Assembly: GCA_932294295.1 (NCBI GenBank)
Contig: OW028574.1
Location: forward strand, 26,916,145-26,980,144
Source: Alitta virens
Taxonomy: Eukaryota > Annelida > Polychaeta > Phyllodocida > Nereididae
Length of the DNA: 64,000 nucleotides
Direction of reading: 5' to 3'
Part shown: piece by piece, positions 18,948 to 33,126 of the stretch
How the letters are laid out: the number at the start of each line of letters is the position of its first letter
How positions within the stretch are numbered: position 1 is the stretch's first letter
Program-made: the position numbers and the translations under genes
The notes under the pieces: generated by a model
Seen by the model: the letters and a program-made list of their open reading frames with translations, nothing else
The model's database searches: none
Told to the model about the DNA's origin: nothing

Positions 18948-21149
18948 ATAGCCTTTTGCAACGACGTGGCACAGTTAAATTATCAAAAGTACACACACAG
19001 CCATGTAGGAAGTGCACTAAGCAGTGAGATGCCAGACTCGCAGACCGCGCCGATTAAGTAGTAAGGTAGGTGCACTTGGCACAGCCAATGAGAGGCAGAG
19101 GACGAAGCGTGCATTATGATAGCCACGTGGGGCACTCGTGCGTAGCGGGGTCAAGGCCGTTGCAGAGAGCCAGGATGCTGACAAGAAAACAAACGACAAC
19201 AACGCAACACCGAAGTGAAATACTCTATAGTAGCGTCAGGGAACGACGTGGCACAGTTAAATTATCAAGAGTACACAAAAATGTAGGAAGTGCACTTAGC
19301 AGTGAGATGCCAGACTCACAGGCCGCGCCGATGAAGTAGTAAGTAAGGTCCACTTAGCACAGCCAATGAGAGGCAGAGGACGAAGCGTGCATTATGATAG
19401 CCACGTGGGGCACTCTTGCTTAGCGGGGTCAAGGCCGTTGGAGAGGGCCAGGATGCTGACAAGAAAACTAACGACAACAACGCAACACCGAAGTTAAATA
19501 CTCTATAATAGCCTTTTGGAACGAAGTGGCACAGTTAAATTATCAAGAGCACACAGCCATGTAGGAAGTGCACTAAGCAGTGAGATGCCAGACTCACACA
19601 CCGCGCCGATTAAGCAGCAAGTTATGTCCACTTAGCACAGCCAATGAGAGGAAGAGGACGAAGCGTGCAATATGATAGCCACGTGGGGCAATCGTGCGTA
19701 GCGGTGTCAAGGCCGTTGTAGAGGGCCAGGATGCTGACAAGAAAACTAACGACAACAACGCGACACCAAAGTGAAACACTCTATAATAGCCTTATGTTAG
19801 TCACGTGGGGCACTCGTGCGTAGCGGGGTCAAGGCCGTTGTAGAGGGCCAGGATGCTGACAAGAAAACCAACGACAACAACGCAACACTAAAGTGAAATA
19901 CTCTATAATAGCCTTATGGAATGACGTGGCACAGTTAAATCATCAAGAGTACACACACAGCCATGTAGGAAGTGCACTTAGCAGTGAGATGCCAGACTCA
20001 CAGTCCGCGCCGATGAAGTAGTAAGGTAGGTGCACTTAGCACAGCCAATGAGAGGAAGAGGACGAAGCATGCATTATGATAACCACGTGGGGCACTCGTG
20101 CGTAGCGGGGTCAAGGCCGTTGCAGAGAGCCAGGATGCTGACAAGAAAACAAACGACAACAACGCAACACCGAAGTGAAATACTCTATAGTAGCGTCAGG
20201 GAACGACGTGACACAGTTAAATTATCAAGAGTACACAGCCATGTAGGAAGTGCACTTAGCAGTGAGATGCCAGACTCACAGACCGCGCCGATTAAGCAGC
20301 ATGTTATGTCCACTTAGCACAGCCAATGAGAGGAAGAGGACGAAGCGTGCAATATGATAGCCACGAGGGGCACTCGTGCGTAGCGGTGTCAAGGCCGTTG
20401 TAGAGGGCCAGGATGCTGACAAGAAAACTAACGACAACAACGCGACACTAAAGTGAAACACTCTATAATAGCCTTATGTTAGTTACGTGGGGCACTCGTG
20501 CGTAGCAGGGTCAAGGCCGTTTTAGAGGGCCAGGATGCTGACAAGAAAACCAACGACAACAACGCAACACTAAAGTGAAATACTCTATAATAGCCTTATA
20601 GAATGACGTGGCACAGTTAAATTATCAAGAGTACACAGCCATGTAGGAAGTGCACTAAGCAGTGAGATGCCAGACTCACAGACCGCGCCGATTAAGTAGT
20701 AAGGTAGGTCCACTTGGCACAGCCAATCAGAGGCAGAGGACGAAGCGTGCATTATGATAGCCACATGGGGCACTCGTGCGTAGCGGGGTCAAGGCCGTTG
20801 CAGAGGGAAGTGCACTTAGCAGTGAGATGCCAGACTCACACACCGCGCCGATTAAGCAGCAAGTTATGTCCAATTAGCACAGCCAATGAGAGGAAGAGGA
20901 CGAAGCGTGCAATATGATAGCCACGTGGGGCAATCGTGCGTAGCGGTGTCAAGGCCGTTTTAGAGGGCCAGGATGCCGACAAGAAAACTAACGACAACAA
21001 CGCGACACCAAAGTGAAACACTCTATAATAGCCTTATGTTAGTCACGTGGGGCACTCGTGCGTAGCGGGGTCAAGGCCGTTGTAGAGGGCCAGGATGCTG
21101 ACAAGAAAACCAACGACAACAACGCAACACTAAAGTGAAATACTCTATA
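18948..21149 (+). repeat. Module M2, copy 4 (2,202 bp)
   Basis: Unit starts: B2 18948, C 19230, D 19508, S1 19786, A 19908, E 20190, S2 20468, F2 20590, S1 21028. This is the last full M1-M2 pair. From 21,150 on the array uses a different higher-order unit, although one M2 reappears at 44678. Confidence 0.92.
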
Positions 21150-22707
21150 ATAGCCTTATGGAATGACGTGGCACAGTTAAATCATCAAGAGTACACACAC
21201 AGCCATGTAGGAAGTGCACTTAGCAGTGAGATGCCAGACTCACAGGCCGCGCCGATGAAGTAGTAAGGTAGGTGCACTTAGCACAGCCAATGAGAGGAAG
21301 AGGACGAAGCATGCATTATGATAACCACGTGGGGCACTCGTGCGTAGCGGGGTCAAGGCCGTTGCAGAGAGCCAGGATGCTGACAAGAAAACAAACGACA
21401 ACAACGCAACACCGAAGTTAAATACTCTATAATAGCCTTTTAGAACGAAGTGGCCCAGTTAAATTATCAAGAGTACACAGTCATGTAGGACGTGCACTTA
21501 GCAGTGAGATGCCAGACTCACAGACCGCGCCGATTAAGCAGCAAGTTATGTCCACTTAGCACAGCCAATGAGAGGAAGAGGACGAAGCGTGCAATATGAT
21601 AGCCACGTGGGGCACTCGTGCGTAGCGGGGTCAAGGCCGTTGCAGAGGGAAGTGCACTTAGTAGTGAGATGCCAGACTCACAGGCCGCGCCGATGAAGTA
21701 GTAAGTTAGGTCCACTTAGCACAGCCAATGAGAGGCAGAGGACGAAGCGTGCAATATGATAGCCACGTGGGGCACTCGTGCGTGGCGGTATCAAGGCCGT
21801 TGTAGAGGGCCTGGATGCTGACAAGAAAACTAACGACAACAACGCGACACCGAAGTGAAATACTCTATAGTAGCGTCAGGGAACGACGTGACACAGTTAA
21901 ATTATCAAGAGTACACAGCCATGTAGGAAGTGCACTTAGCAGTGAGATGCCAGACTCACAGACCGCGCCGTTTAAGCAGCATGTTATGTCCACTTAGCAC
22001 AGCCAATGAGAGGAAGAGGACGAAGCGTGCAATATGATAGCCACGAGGGGCACTCGTGCGTAGCGGTGTCAAGGCCGTTGTAGAGGGCCAGGATGCTGAC
22101 AAGAAAACTAACGACAACAACGCGACACTAAAGTGAAACACTCTATAATAGCCTTATGTTAGTCACGTGGGGCACTCGTGCGTAGCAGGGTCAAGGCCGT
22201 TGTAGAGGGCCAGGATGCTGACAAGAAAACCAACGACAACAACGCAACACTAAAGTGAAATACTCTATAATAGCCTTATAGAATGACGTGGCACAGTTAA
22301 ATTATCAAGAGTACACAGCCATGTAGGAAGTGCACTAAGCAGTGAGATGCCAGACTCACAGACCGCGCCGATTAAGTAGTAAGGTAGGTCCACTTGGCAC
22401 AGCCAATCAGAGGCAGAGGACGAAGCGTGCATTATGATAGCCACGTGGGGCACTCGTGCGTAGCGGGGTCAAGGCCGTTGCAGAGGGAAGTGCACTTAGC
22501 AGTGAGATGCCAGACTCACAGGCCGCGCCGATGAAGTAGTAAGTTAGGTCCGCTTAACACAGCCAATGAGAGGCAGAGGACGAAGCGTGCAATATGATAG
22601 CCACGTGGGGCACTCATGCGTAGCGGGGTCAAGGCCATTGTAGAGGGCCAGGATGCTGAAAAGAAAACTAACGACAACAACGCAACACCGAAGTGAAATA
22701 CTCTATA
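21150..22707 (+). repeat. Module M3, copy 2 (1,558 bp, allele a)
   Basis: Unit starts: A 21150, G 21432, E2 21870, S2 22148, F 22270. Same Ga allele as at 8825. Opens the first 9,025-bp super-unit. Confidence 0.9.
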
Positions 22708-24101
22708 GTAGCGTCAGGGAACGACGTGGCACAGTTAAATTATCAAGAGTACACAAAAATGTAGGAAGTGCACTTAGCAGTGAGATGCCAGACTCACAGG
22801 CCGCGCCGATGAAGTAGTGAGTAAGGTCCACTTAGCACAGCCAATGAGAGGCAGAGGACGAAGCGTGCATTATGATAGCCACGTGGGGCACTCTTGCTTA
22901 GCGGGGTCAAGGCCGTTGGAGAGGGCCAGGATGCTGACAAGAAAACTAACGACAACAACGCAACACCGAAGTTAAATACTCTATAATAGCCTTTTGGAAC
23001 GAAGTGGCACAGTTAAATTATCAAGAGCACACAGCCATGTAGGAAGTGCACTAAGCAGTGAGATGCCAGACTCACACACCGCGCCGATTAAGCAGCAAGT
23101 TATGTCCACTTAGCACAGCCAATGAGAGGAAGAGGACGAAGCATGCATTATGATAACCACGTGGGGCACTCGTGCGTAGCGGGGTCAAGGCCGTTGCAGA
23201 GAGCCAGGATGCTGACAAGAAAACAAACGACAACAACGCAACACCGAAGTGAAATACTCTATAGTAGCGTCAGGGAACGACGTGACACAGTTAAATTATC
23301 AAGAGTACACAGCCATGTAGGAAGTGCACTTAGCAGTGAGATGCCAGACTCACAGACCGCGCCGATTAAGCAGCATGTTATGTCCACTTAGCACAGCCAA
23401 TGAGAGGAAGAGGACGAAGCGTGCAATATGATAGCCACGAGGGGCACTCGTGCGTAGCGGTGTCAAGGCCGTTGTAGAGGGCCAGGATGCTGACAAGAAA
23501 ACTAACGACAACAACGCGACACTAAAGTGAAACACTCTATAATAGCCTTATGTTAGTCACGTGGGGCACTCGTGCGTAGCAGGGTCAAGGCCGTTGTAGA
23601 GGGCCAGGATGCTGACAAGAAAACCAACGACAACAACGCAACACTAAAGTGAAATACTCTATAATAGCCTTATAGAATGACGTGGCACAGTTAAATTATC
23701 AAGAGTACACAGCCATGTAGGAAGTGCACTAAGCAGTGAGATGCCAGACTCACAGACCGCGCCGATTAAGTAGTAAGGTAGGTCCACTTGGCACAGCCAA
23801 TCAGAGGCAGAGGACGAAGCGTGCATTATGATAGCCACGTGGGGCACTCGTGCGTAGCGGGGTCAAGGCCGTTGCAGAGGGAAGTGCACTTAGCAGTGAG
23901 ATGCCAGACTCACAGGCCGCGCCGATGAAGTAGTAAGTTAGGTCCGCTTAACACAGCCAATGAGAGGCAGAGGACGAAGCGTGCAATATGATAGCCACGT
24001 GGGGCACTCATGCGTAGCGGGGTCAAGGCCATTGTAGAGGGCCAGGATGCTGAAAAGAAAACTAACGACAACAACGCAACACCGAAGTTAAATACTCTAT
24101 A
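22708..24101 (+). repeat. Module M4, copy 1 (1,394 bp)
   Basis: Unit starts: C 22708, D/A 22986, E 23264, S2 23542, F 23664. Here E is complete, unlike the E/Dd hybrid at 10939. C reads AGTAGTGAGTAAGG. Confidence 0.9.
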
Positions 24102-26619
24102 ATAGCCTTTTGCAACGACGTGGCACAGTTAAATTATCAAAAGTACACACACAGCCATGTAGGAAGTGCACTAAGCAGTGAGATGCCAGACTCGCAGACC
24201 GCGCCGATTAAGTAGTAAGGTAGGTCCACTTGGCACAGCCAATGAGAGGCAGAGGACGAAGCGTGCATTATGATAGCCACGTGGGGCACTCGTGCGTAGC
24301 GGGGTCAAGGCCGTTGCAGAGAGCCAGGATGCTGACAAGAAAACAAACGACAACAACGCAACACCGAAGTGAAATACTCTATAGTAGCGTCAGGGAACGA
24401 CGTGGCACAGTTAAATTATCAAGAGTACACAAAAATGTAGGAAGTGCACTTAGCAGTGAGATGCCAGACTCACAGGCCGCGCCGATGAAGTAGTAAGTAA
24501 GGTCCACTTAGCACAGCCAATGAGAGGCAGAGGACGAAGCGTGCATTATGATAGCCACGTGGGGCACTCTTGCTTAGCGGGGTCAAGGCCGTTGGAGAGG
24601 GCCAGGATGCTGACAAGAAAACTAACGACAACAACGCAACACCGAAGTTAAATACTCTATAATAGCCTTTTGGAACGAAGTGGCACAGTTAAATTATCAA
24701 GAGCACACAGCCATGTAGGAAGTGCACTAAGCAGTGAGATGCCAGACTCACACACCGCGCCGATTAAGCAGCAAGTTATGTCCACTTAGCACAGCCAATG
24801 AGAGGAAGAGGACGAAGCGTGCAATATGATAGCCACGTGGGGCAATCGTGCGTAGCGGTGTCAAGGCCGTTGTAGAGGGCCAGGATGCTGACAAGAAAAC
24901 TAACGACAACAACACGACACCAAAGTGAAACACTCTATAATAGCCTTATGTTAGTCACGTGGGGCACTCGTGCGTAGCGGGGTCAAGGCCGTTGTAGAGG
25001 GCCAGGATGCTGACAAGAAAACCAACGACAACAACGCAACACTAAAGTGAAATACTCTATAATAGCCTTATGGAATGACGTGGCACAGTTAAATCATCAA
25101 GAGTACACACACAGCCATGTAGGAAGTGCACTTAGCAGTGAGATGCCAGACTCACAGGCCGCGCCGATGAAGTAGTAAGGTAGGTGCACTTAGCACAGCC
25201 AATGAGAGGAAGAGGACGAAGCATGCATTATGATAACCACGTGGGGCACTCGTGCGTAGCGGGGTCAAGGCCGTTGCAGAGAGCCAGGATGCTGACAAGA
25301 AAACAAACGACAACAACGCAACACCGAAGTTAAATACTCTATAATAGCCTTTTAGAACGAAGTGGCCCAGTTAAATTATCAAGAGTACACAGTCATGTAG
25401 GACGTGCACTTAGCAGTGAGATGCCAGACTCACAGACCGCGCCGATTAAGCAGCAAGTTATGTCCACTTAGCACAGCCAATGAGAGGAAGAGGACGAAGC
25501 GTGCAATATGATAGCCACGTGGGGCACTCGTGCGTAGCGGGGTCAAGGCCGTTGCAGAGGGAAGTGCACTTAGCAGTGAGATGCCAGACTCACAGGCCGC
25601 GCCGATGAAGTAGTAAGTTAGGTCCACTTAGCACAGCCAATGAGAGGCAGAGGACGAAGCGTGCAATATGATAGCCACGTGGGGCACTCGTGCGTAGCGG
25701 TATCAAGGCCGTTGTAGAGGGCCTGGATGCTGACAAGAAAACTAACGACAACAACGCGACACCGAAGTGAAATACTCTATAGTAGCGTCAGGGAACGACG
25801 TGACACAGTTAAATTATCAAGAGTACACAGCCATGTAGGAAGTGCACTTAGCAGTGAGATGCCAGACTCACAGACCGCGCCGTTTAAGCAGCATGTTATG
25901 TCCACTTAGCACAGCCAATGAGAGGAAGAGGACGAAGCGTGCAATATGATAGCCACGAGGGGCACTCGTGCGTAGCGGTGTCAAGGCCGTTGTAGAGGGC
26001 CAGGATGCTGACAAGAAAACTAACGACAACAACGCGACACTAAAGTGAAACACTCTATAATAGCCTTATGTTAGTCACGTGGGGCACTCGTGCGTAGCAG
26101 GGTCAAGGCCGTTGTAGAGGGCCAGGATGCTGACAAGAAAACCAACGACAACAACGCAACACTAAAGTGAAATACTCTATAATAGCCTTATAGAATGACG
26201 TGGCACAGTTAAATTATCAAGAGTACACAGCCATGTAGGAAGTGCACTAAGCAGTGAGATGCCAGACTCACAGACCGCGCCGATTAAGTAGTAAGGTAGG
26301 TCCACTTGGCACAGCCAATCAGAGGCAGAGGACGAAGCGTGCATTATGATAGCCACGTGGGGCACTCGTGCGTAGCGGGGTCAAGGCCGTTGCAGAGGGA
26401 AGTGCACTTAGCAGTGAGATGCCAGACTCACAGGCCGCGCCGATGAAGTAGTAAGTTAGGTCCGCTTAACACAGCCAATGAGAGGCAGAGGACGAAGCGT
26501 GCAATATGATAGCCACGTGGGGCACTCATGCGTAGCGGGGTCAAGGCCATTGTAGAGGGCCAGGATGCTGAAAAGAAAACTAACGACAACAACGCAACAC
26601 CGAAGTGAAATACTCTATA
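24102..26619 (+). repeat. Module M5, copy 1 (2,518 bp)
   Basis: Unit starts: B2 24102, C 24384, D 24662, S1 24940, A 25062, G 25344, E2 25782, S2 26060, F 26182. D reads ACAACACGACACC and G is the Gb allele. Composed of an M2-like front and an M3-like back. Confidence 0.9.
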
Positions 26620-27983
26620 GTAGCGTCAGGGAACGACGTGGCACAGTTAAATTATCAAGAGTACACAAAAATGTAGGAAGTGCACTTAGCAGTGAGATGC
26701 CAGACTCACAGGCCGCGCCGATGAAGTAGTAAGTAAGGTCCACTTAGCACAGCCAATGAGAGGCAGAGGACGAAGCGTGCATTATGATAGCCACGTGGGG
26801 CACTCTTGCTTAGCGGGGTCAAGGCCGTTGGAGAGGGCCAGGATGCTGACAAGAAAACTAACGACAACAACGCAACACCGAAGTTAAATACTCTATAATA
26901 GCCTTTTGGAACGAAGTGGCACAGTTAAATTATCAAGAGCACACAGCCATGTAGGAAGTGCACTAAGCAGTGAGATGCCAGACTCACACACCGCGCCGAT
27001 TAAGCAGCAAGTTATGTCCACTTAGCACAGCCAATGAGAGGAAGAGGACGAAGCGTGCAATATGATAGCCACGTGGGGCAATCGTGCGTAGCGGTGTCAA
27101 GGCCGTTGTAGAGGGCCAGGATGCTGACAAGAAAACTAACGACAACAACGCGACACCAAAGTGAAACACTCTATAATAGCCTTATGTTAGTCACGTGGGG
27201 CACTCGTGCGTAGCGGGGTCAAGGCCGTTGTAGAGGGCCAGGATGCTGACAAGAAAACCAACGACAACAACGCAACACTAAAGTGAAATACTCTATAATA
27301 GCCTTATGGAATGACGTGGCACAGTTAAATCATCAAGAGTACACACACAGCCATGTAGGAAGTGCACTTAGCAGTGAGATGCCAGACTCACAGGCCGCGC
27401 CGATGAAGTAGTAAGGTAGGTGCACTTAGCACAGCCAATGAGAGGAAGAGGACGAAGCATGCATTATGATAACCACGTGGGGCACTCGTGCGTAGCGGGG
27501 TCAAGGCCGTTGCAGAGAGCCAGGATGCTGACAAGAAAACAAACGACAACAACGCAACACCGAAGTGAAATACTCTATAATAGCCTTAAGTTAGTCACGT
27601 GGGGCACTCGTGCGTAGCGGGGTCAAGGCCGTTGTAGAGGGCCAGGATGCTGACAAGAAAACCAACGACAACAACGCAACACTAAAGTGAAATACTCTAT
27701 AATAGCCTTATGGAATGACGTGGCACAGTTAAATCATCAAGAGTACACACACAGCCATGTAGGAAGTGCACTTAGCAGTGAGATGCCAGACTCACAGGCC
27801 GCGCCGATGAAGTAGTAAGGTAGGTGCACTTAGCACAGCCAATGAGAGGAAGAGGACGAAGCATGCATTATGATAACCACGTGGGGCACTCGTGCGTAGC
27901 GGGGTCAAGGCCGTTGCAGAGAGCCAGGATGCTGACAAGAAAACAAACGACAACAACGCAACACCGAAGTGAAATACTCTATA
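26620..27983 (+). repeat. Module M6, copy 1 (1,364 bp)
   Basis: Unit starts: C 26620, D 26898, S1 27176, A 27298, S1b 27580, A 27702. Contains the S1-A-S1b-A doublet with a 404-bp period. Confidence 0.9.
27580..27701 (+). repeat. Short monomer S1b (122 bp)
   Basis: An S1 copy that starts ATAGCCTTAAGTTAGTCACG in place of CCTTATGTTAG. It lies between two A monomers, so S1-A-S1b-A is a 404-bp tandem duplication. The same arrangement occurs at 39123, 55108 and 62860 and defines module M6. Confidence 0.9.
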
Positions 27984-30174
27984 ATAGCCTTTTGCAACGA
28001 CGTGGCACAGTTAAATTATCAAAAGTACACACACAACCATGTAGGAAGTGCACTAAGCAGTGAGATGCCAGACTTGCAGACCGCGCCGATTAAGTAGTAA
28101 GGTAGGTCCACTTGGCACAGCCAATGAGAGGAAGAGGACGAAGCGTGCATTATGATAGCCACGTGGGGCACTCGTGCGTAGCGGGGTCAAGGCCGTTGCA
28201 GAGAGCCAGGATGCTGACAAGAAAACAAACGACAACAACGCAACACCGAAGTGAAATACTCTATAGTAGCGTCAGGGAACGACGTGGCACAGTTAAATTA
28301 TCAAGAGTACACAAAAATGTAGGAAGTGCACTTAGCAGTGAGATGCCAGACTCACAGGCCGCGCCGATGAAGTAGTAAGTAAGGTCCACTTAGCACAGCC
28401 AATGAGAGGCAGAGGACGAAGCGTGCATTATGATAGCCACGTGGGGCACTCGTTCGTAGCGGGGTCAAGGCCGTTGGAGAGGGCCAGGATGCTGACAAGA
28501 AAACTAACGACAACAACGCAACACCGAAGTTAAATACTCTATAATAGCCTTTTGGAACGAAGTGGCACAGTTAAATTATCAAGAGTACACAGCCATGTAG
28601 GAAGTGCACTTAGCAGACTCACACACCGCGCCGATTAAGCAGCAAGTTATGTCCACTTAGCACAGCCAATGAGAGGAAGAGGACGAAGCGTGCAATATGA
28701 TAGCCACGTGGGGCAATCGTGCGTAGCGGTGTCAAGGCCGTTGTAGAGGGCCAGGATGCTGACAAGAAAACTAACGACAACAACGCGACACCAAAGTGAA
28801 ACACTCTATAATAGCCTTATGTTAGTCACGTGGGGCACTCGTGCGTAGCGGGGTCAAGGCCGTTGTAGAGGGCCAGGATGCTGACAAGAAAACCAACGAC
28901 AACAACGCAACACTAAAGTGAAATACTCTATAATAGCCTTATGGAATGACGTGGCACAGTTAAATCATCAAGAGTACACACACAGCCATGTAGGAAGTGC
29001 ACTTAGCAGTGAGATGCCAGACTCACAGTCCGCGCCGATGAAGTAGTAAGGTAGGTGCACTTAGCACAGCCAATGAGAGGAAGAGGACGAAGCATGCATT
29101 ATGATAACCACGTGGGGCACTCGTGCGTAGCGGGGTCAAGGCCGTTGCAGAGAGCCAGGATGCTGACAAGAAAACAAACGACAACAACGCAACACCGAAG
29201 TGAAATACTCTATAGTAGCGTCAGGGAACGACGTGACACAGTTAAATTATCAAGAGTACACAGCCATGTAGGAAGTGCACTTAGCAGTGAGATGCCAGAC
29301 TCACAGACCGCGCCGATTAAGCAGCATGTTATGTCCACTTAGCACAGCCAATGAGAGGAAGAGGACGAAGCGTGCAATATGATAGCCACGAGGGGCACTC
29401 GTGCGTAGCGGTGTCAAGGCCGTTGTAGAGGGCCAGGATGCTGACAAGAAAACTAACGACAACAACGCGACACTAAAGTGAAACACTCTATAATAGCCTT
29501 ATGTTAGTTACGTGGGGCACTCGTGCGTAGCAGGGTCAAGGCCGTTTTAGAGGGCCAGGATGCTGACAAGAAAACCAACGACAACAACGCAACACTAAAG
29601 TGAAATACTCTATAATAGCCTTATAGAATGACGTGGCACAGTTAAATTATCAAGAGTACACAGCCATGTAGGAAGTGCACTAAGCAGTGAGATGCCAGAC
29701 TCACAGACCGCGCCGATTAAGTAGTAAGGTAGGTCCACTTGGCACAGCCAATCAGAGGCAGAGGACGAAGCGTGCATTATGATAGCCACATGGGGCACTC
29801 GTGCGTAGCGGGGTCAAGGCCGTTGCAGAGGGAAGTGCACTTAGCAGTGAGATGCCAGACTCACACACCGCGCCGATTAAGCAGCAAGTTATGTCCAATT
29901 AGCACAGCCAATGAGAGGAAGAGGACGAAGCGTGCAATATGATAGCCACGTGGGGCAATCGTGCGTAGCGGTGTCAAGGCCGTTTTAGAGGGCCAGGATG
30001 CCGACAAGAAAACTAACGACAACAACGCGACACCAAAGTGAAACACTCTATAATAGCCTTATGTTAGTCACGTGGGGCACTCGTGCGTAGCGGGGTCAAG
30101 GCCGTTGTAGAGGGCCAGGATGCTGACAAGAAAACCAACGACAACAACGCAACACTAAAGTGAAATACTCTATA
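27984..30174 (+). repeat. Module M7, copy 1 (2,191 bp)
   Basis: Unit starts: B 27984, C 28266, Dd 28544, S1 28811, A 28933, E 29215, S2 29493, F2 29615, S1 30053. The front is M1-like (B, Dd) and the back is M2-like (CACAGTCCGCG in A, GTTACGTGG in S2, F2, S1), so M7 is an M1/M2 recombinant. C has CACTCGTTCG. Confidence 0.9.
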
Positions 30175-31732
30175 ATAGCCTTATGGAATGACGTGGCACA
30201 GTTAAATCATCAAGAGTACACACACAGCCATGTAGGAAGTGCACTTAGCAGTGAGATGCCAGACTCACAGGCCGCGCCGATGAAGTAGTAAGGTAGGTGC
30301 ACTTAGCACAGCCAATGAGAGGAAGAGGACGAAGCATGCATTATGATAACAACGTGGGGCACTCGTGCGTAGCGGGGTCAAGGCCGTTGCAGAGAGCCAG
30401 GATGCTGACAAGAAAACAAACGACAACAACGCAACACCGAAGTTAAATACTCTATAATAGCCTTTAAGAACGAAGTGGCCCAGTTAAATTATCAAGAGTA
30501 CACAGTCATGTAGGACGTGCACTTAGCAGTGAGATGCCAGACTCACAGACCGCGCCGATTAAGCAGCAAGTTATGTCCACTTAGCACAGCCAATGAGAGG
30601 AAGAGGACGAAGCGTGCAATATGATAGCCACGTGGGGCACTCGTGCGTAGCGGGGTCAAGGCCGTTGCAGAGGGAAGTGCACTTAGCAGTGAGATGCCAG
30701 ACTCACAGGCCGCGCCGATGAAGTAGTAAGTTAGGTCCACTTAGCACAGCCAATGAGAGGCAGAGGACGAAGCGTGCAATATGATAGCCACGTGGGGCAC
30801 TCGTGCGTAGCGGTATCAAGGCCGTTGTAGAGGGCCAGGATGCTGACAAGAAAACTAACGACAACAACGCGACACCGAAGTGAAATACTCTATAGTAGCG
30901 TCAGGGAACGACGTGACACAGTTAAATTATCAAGAGTACACAGCCATGTAGGAAGTGCACTTAGCAGTGAGATGCCAGACTCACAGACCGCGCCGTTTAA
31001 GCAGCATGTTATGTCCACTTAGCACAGCCAATGAGAGGAAGAGGACGAAGCGTGCAATATGATAGCCACGAGGGGCACTCGTGCGTAGCGGTGTCAAGGC
31101 CGTTGTAGAGGGCCAGGATGCTGACAAGAAAACTAACGACAACAACGCGACACTAAAGTGAAACACTCTATAATAGCCTTATGTTAGTCACGTGGGGCAC
31201 TCGTGCGTAGCAGGGTCAAGGCCGTTGTAGAGGGCCAGGATGCTGACAAGAAAACCAACGACAACAACGCAACACTAAAGTGAAATACTCTATAATAGCC
31301 TTATAGAATGACGTGGCACAGTTAAATTATCAAGAGTACACAGCCATGTAGGAAGTGCACTAAGCAGTGAGATGCCAGACTCACAGACCGCGCCGATTAA
31401 GTAGTAAGGTAGGTCCACTTGGCACAGCCAATCAGAGGCAGAGGACGAAGCGTGCATTATGATAGCCACGTGGGGCACTCGTGCGTAGCGGGGTCAAGGC
31501 CGTTGCAGAGGGAAGTGCACTTAGCAGTGAGATGCCAGACTCACAGGCCGCGCCGATGAAGTAGTAAGTTAGGTCCGCTTAACACAGCCAATGAGAGGCA
31601 GAGGACGAAGCGTGCAATATGATAGCCACGTGGGGCACTCATGCGTAGCGGGGTCAAGGCCATTGTAGAGGGCCAGGATGCTGAAAAGAAAACTAACGAC
31701 AACAACGCAACACCGAAGTGAAATACTCTATA
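30175..31732 (+). repeat. Module M3, copy 3 (1,558 bp, allele c)
   Basis: Unit starts: A 30175, G 30457, E2 30895, S2 31173, F 31295. A reads GATAACAACGTGG, which changes the palindromic E-box flank, and G is the Gc allele. Confidence 0.9.
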
Positions 31733-33126
31733 GTAGCGTCAGGGAACGACGTGGCACAGTTAAATTATCAAGAGTACACAAAAATGTAGGAAGTGCACTT
31801 AGCAGTGAGATGCCAGACTCACAGGCCGCGCCGATGAAGTAGTGAGTAAGGTCCACTTAGCACAGCCAATGAGAGGCAGAGGACGAAGCGTGCATTATGA
31901 TAGCCACGTGGGGCACTCTTGCTTAGCGGGGTCAAGGCCGTTGGAGAGGGCCAGGATGCTGACAAGAAAACTAACGACAACAACGCAACACCGAAGTTAA
32001 ATACTCTATAATAGCCTTTTGGAACGAAGTGGCACAGTTAAATTATCAAGAGCACACAGCCATGTAGGAAGTGCACTAAGCAGTGAGATGCCAGACTCAC
32101 ACACCGCGCCGATTAAGCAGCAAGTTATGTCCACTTAGCACAGCCAATGAGAGGAAGAGGACGAAGCATGCATTATGATAACCACGTGGGGCACTCGTGC
32201 GTAGCGGGGTCAAGGCCGTTGCAGAGAGCCAGGATGCTGACAAGAAAACAAACGACAACAACGCAACACCGAAGTGAAATACTCTATAGTAGCGTCAGGG
32301 AACGACGTGACACAGTTAAATTATCAAGAGTACACAGCCATGTAGGAAGTGCACTTAGCAGTGAGATGCCAGACTCACAGACCGCGCCGATTAAGCAGCA
32401 TGTTATGTCCACTTAGCACAGCCAATGAGAGGAAGAGGACGAAGCGTGCAATATGATAGCCACGAGGGGCACTCGTGCGTAGCGGTGTCAAGGCCGTTGT
32501 AGAGGGCCAGGATGCTGACAAGAAAACTAACGACAACAACGCGACACTAAAGTGAAACACTCTATAATAGCCTTATGTTAGTCACGTGGGGCACTCGTGC
32601 GTAGCAGGGTCAAGGCCGTTGTAGAGGGCCAGGATGCTGACAAGAAAACCAACGACAACAACGCAACACTAAAGTGAAATACTCTATAATAGCCTTATAG
32701 AATGACGTGGCACAGTTAAATTATCAAGAGTACACAGCCATGTAGGAAGTGCACTAAGCAGTGAGATGCCAGACTCACAGACCGCGCCGATTAAGTAGTA
32801 AGGTAGGTCCACTTGGCACAGCCAATCAGAGGCAGAGGACGAAGCGTGCATTATGATAGCCACGTGGGGCACTCGTGCGTAGCGGGGTCAAGGCCGTTGC
32901 AGAGGGAAGTGCACTTAGCAGTGAGATGCCAGACTCACAGGCCGCGCCGATGAAGTAGTAAGTTAGGTCCGCTTAACACAGCCAATGAGAGGCAGAGGAC
33001 GAAGCGTGCAATATGATAGCCACGTGGGGCACTCATGCGTAGCGGGGTCAAGGCCATTGTAGAGGGCCAGGATGCTGAAAAGAAAACTAACGACAACAAC
33101 GCAACACCGAAGTTAAATACTCTATA
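31733..33126 (+). repeat. Module M4, copy 2 (1,394 bp)
   Basis: Unit starts: C 31733, D/A 32011, E 32289, S2 32567, F 32689. It aligns with 22708-24101 at an offset of 9,025 bp. Confidence 0.9.
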
